In this document: in pieces, positions 20,960-22,498 of the stretch
How the letters are laid out: each line of letters opens with the position of its first letter
Position numbering within the stretch: the first letter of the stretch is position 1
IMG/VR virus record: IMGVR_UViG_3300046009_010890
Location: 1-22,498 of that record
Length of the DNA stretch: 22,498 nt
Reading direction: 5' to 3' (one strand)
DNA from: a virus
Made by a program: the position numbers and the translations under genes
The notes under the pieces: generated by a model
What the model saw: only the letters and a program-made list of their open reading frames with translations
The model's database searches: none
Told to the model about the DNA's origin: nothing

Positions 20960-22498
20960 ATGGAAACAATTCAATCATTAGTTGAATCTGCAAACCCATG
21001 GAAATCACTTCAAAGCGACGCTGCTAAGTTAGCTAACAAGTGGTCTAAAACTGGCCTTTTAGAAGGTTTGGGTGAGGATGTCAACCGTAACAACATGGCT
21101 TTGATGTTAGAAAACCAAGCAAAGCAATTAGTAGTAGAATCTTCTGCTACTGGAACTCAATCTTATTTTACCTCTGGTAACTCAGGTGAAAACTGGGCTG
21201 GTATTGCATTACCATTAGTACGTAAGGTATTCGGTCAAATCGCAGCGAAAGAATTCGTTAGTGTTCAACCAATGAACTTACCTTCTGGTCTTGTATTCTT
21301 CTTAGATTTCCAATATGGTACTACTAAGAACCCATTCACCTCAGGTGATTCTTTATATGGTAACCGCAATGCTTCTAGTACTACAACACCATTTGCTAAT
21401 ACAGCTGCTAATGGTGGATTATATGGTGCTGGTCGTTTTACTTACTCTACTAACCAATTCTCAGCTTCTGTAGCTTCTGGTTCTGTAGCCGCTTCTGAAG
21501 CAGTTATTGGCACAGCTACTTGGGCTATGATTGGGTATGACTCAGATCTATCAGCTTCTTTAGGTACTGGTAAGTTATTTACAGCTACTATTTCAGCTAG
21601 TGTTCTTAGCAACCCAGACTTAGATGCTGTTCGTGGATTTATAATTAGTGGTTTAACTAATCAATCTAGTATAGCTGCTGGTAGTCTTTTAAATGCTTAT
21701 ACTACTTATGATTCTACAACTAACACTATTAGATTTGTTGTTAGCGCATCTGCTGCTCCAACTGGTACAGCTTTAGTTGAGTACAACAAGAAAACTACTG
21801 ATCAATATCGTGGTGATTTTGAAGATACATCTGCTACTTCATATTCAACACCTAATGCTGAAAGTGCTACAACTATTGTTATCCCAGAGATTAACATTTC
21901 TATGCAATCTCAAGCAATCACAGCTAAAACTAAGAAGTTAAAAGCTGCTTGGACACCTGAATTCGCACAAGATTTGAACGCTTACCAAAACTTGGACGCT
22001 GAAGCTGAATTAACTAACATCATGAGTGAGTACATCTCTTTAGAGATTGATCTTGAAATCTTAGACATGTTAATTGAAAATGTAACTTCAACTAATACTG
22101 AATATTGGTCAGCTGTTAACAATGTTACTTTGAATGCTACTACTTTACCAACAGCTAGTTTAGGATTCTACAACACTCAAGGTCAATGGTTCCAAACTCT
22201 TGGTACCAAAATCCAGAAGTTAAGTAACAAGATCCATCAGTTAACTTTACGTGGTGGTGCTAACTTTATTGTAGTATCTCCAACAGTAGCTACTATCATC
22301 GAATCTATCCCAGGATTTGCTTCTAACTCTAATGGAGACGCAGCAGATATGGAATATGCATTTGGTGTACAGAAAGCTGGTCAATTCAACAGCCGTTACA
22401 CTGTTTATAAGAACCCTTACATGACTGAAAACACTATCTTAGTTGGTTTCCGTGGTAAGCAGTTCCTAGAAGCAGGTGCTGTATTCGCTCCATATATT
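20960..22498 (+). CDS. gp23: Major capsid protein (T4 gp23-like), 3' partial
   Basis: 513 codons from the ATG to the window edge without a stop; the gene continues beyond. It is the main shell protein of the head. The first ~60 residues are the expected removable prosequence (M-E-T-I-Q-S-L-V-E-S-A-N-P-W ... L-E-N-Q-A-K-Q-L-V-V-E|S-S), with V-V-E|S at about residue 60 as the likely cleavage point, a small departure from [L/I]-x-E. The shell core then opens with P-L-V-R-K-V-F-G and V-Q-P-M-N-L-P-S-G-L-V-F, which is diagnostic. Residues ~125-290 are Ser/Thr/Ala-rich and correspond in position to the variable inserted domain of gp23. The C-terminal part seen here (L-E-I-D-L-E-I-L-D-M-L, then G-G-A-N-F-I-V-V-S-P) is again conserved. 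No Shine-Dalgarno sequence; an A-rich leader precedes the ATG. Confidence 0.96.
   Translation, partial: METIQSLVESANPWKSLQSDAAKLANKWSKTGLLEGLGEDVNRNNMALMLENQAKQLVVESSATGTQSYFTSGNSGENWAGIALPLVRKVFGQIAAKEFVSVQPMNLPSGLVFFLDFQYGTTKNPFTSGDSLYGNRNASSTTTPFANTAANGGLYGAGRFTYSTNQFSASVASGSVAASEAVIGTATWAMIGYDSDLSASLGTGKLFTATISASVLSNPDLDAVRGFIISGLTNQSSIAAGSLLNAYTTYDSTTNTIRFVVSASAAPTGTALVEYNKKTTDQYRGDFEDTSATSYSTPNAESATTIVIPEINISMQSQAITAKTKKLKAAWTPEFAQDLNAYQNLDAEAELTNIMSEYISLEIDLEILDMLIENVTSTNTEYWSAVNNVTLNATTLPTASLGFYNTQGQWFQTLGTKIQKLSNKIHQLTLRGGANFIVVSPTVATIIESIPGFASNSNGDAADMEYAFGVQKAGQFNSRYTVYKNPYMTENTILVGFRGKQFLEAGAVFAPYI

Overview
The window is a stretch of a large, AT-rich, T4-like tailed-phage genome (myovirus type), with every supported gene on the + strand and packed head to tail. 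The diagnostic block is at the right end: terminase large subunit (gp17-like), portal (gp20-like), three head-region proteins, prohead protease (gp21-like), scaffold (gp22-like) and the start of the major capsid protein (gp23-like, cut by the window edge). The host is probably a member of the Bacteroidetes. Most start codons lack a Shine-Dalgarno sequence and sit behind A-rich leaders. Three leaders also carry an identical promoter-like pair, TTTGGC-N17-TTATATTTA, close to the Bacteroidetes -33 TTTG / -7 TAnnTTTG architecture. The host call is inference.

Layout. (1) 1-6086: a large multidomain protein with a cupin-like C-terminus, open at the left edge, followed by small and medium proteins of unknown function, most with conserved N-terminal peptides. 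(2) 6090-12729: an accessory block with an FAD-dependent oxidoreductase, a HExxH metallopeptidase/VWA protein, a MoxR-like AAA+ ATPase, an unknown partner, a DUF6884-type protein, two small proteins and a P-loop kinase-like protein. (3) 12753-22498: head assembly and packaging.

The main observation is that two families of short peptides recur across otherwise unrelated proteins. Type A is N-terminal, about 20 residues, with Ile-Arg-Glu fixed at residues 10-12 in four proteins. Type B has the core F-L-K-M-Q-K-L-A-G-V-I-T-E. Both usually end in a [L/I]-x-E motif, most often followed by A, G or S, which is the cleavage rule of the T4 gp21 prohead protease. The scaffold protein ends in a type-B-like core without the cleavage site. 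I propose that these are capsid-targeting peptides, analogous to those of T4 internal proteins, which load a set of cargo proteins into the prohead and are then clipped by the protease encoded here. Two of the tagged proteins carry hydrophobic segments and could be ejected membrane-active proteins. This is inference and should be tested on virions.

Two promoter-like classes seem to divide the genes: the two-part element precedes the accessory enzymes, and a lone ATATTTAT[A/T] element 14-18 nt before the start codon precedes mainly head genes. A 36-bp direct repeat with one mismatch brackets one tagged gene like a cassette. No tRNA, CRISPR array or insertion sequence was seen, and no gene-free stretch exceeds 300 bases.
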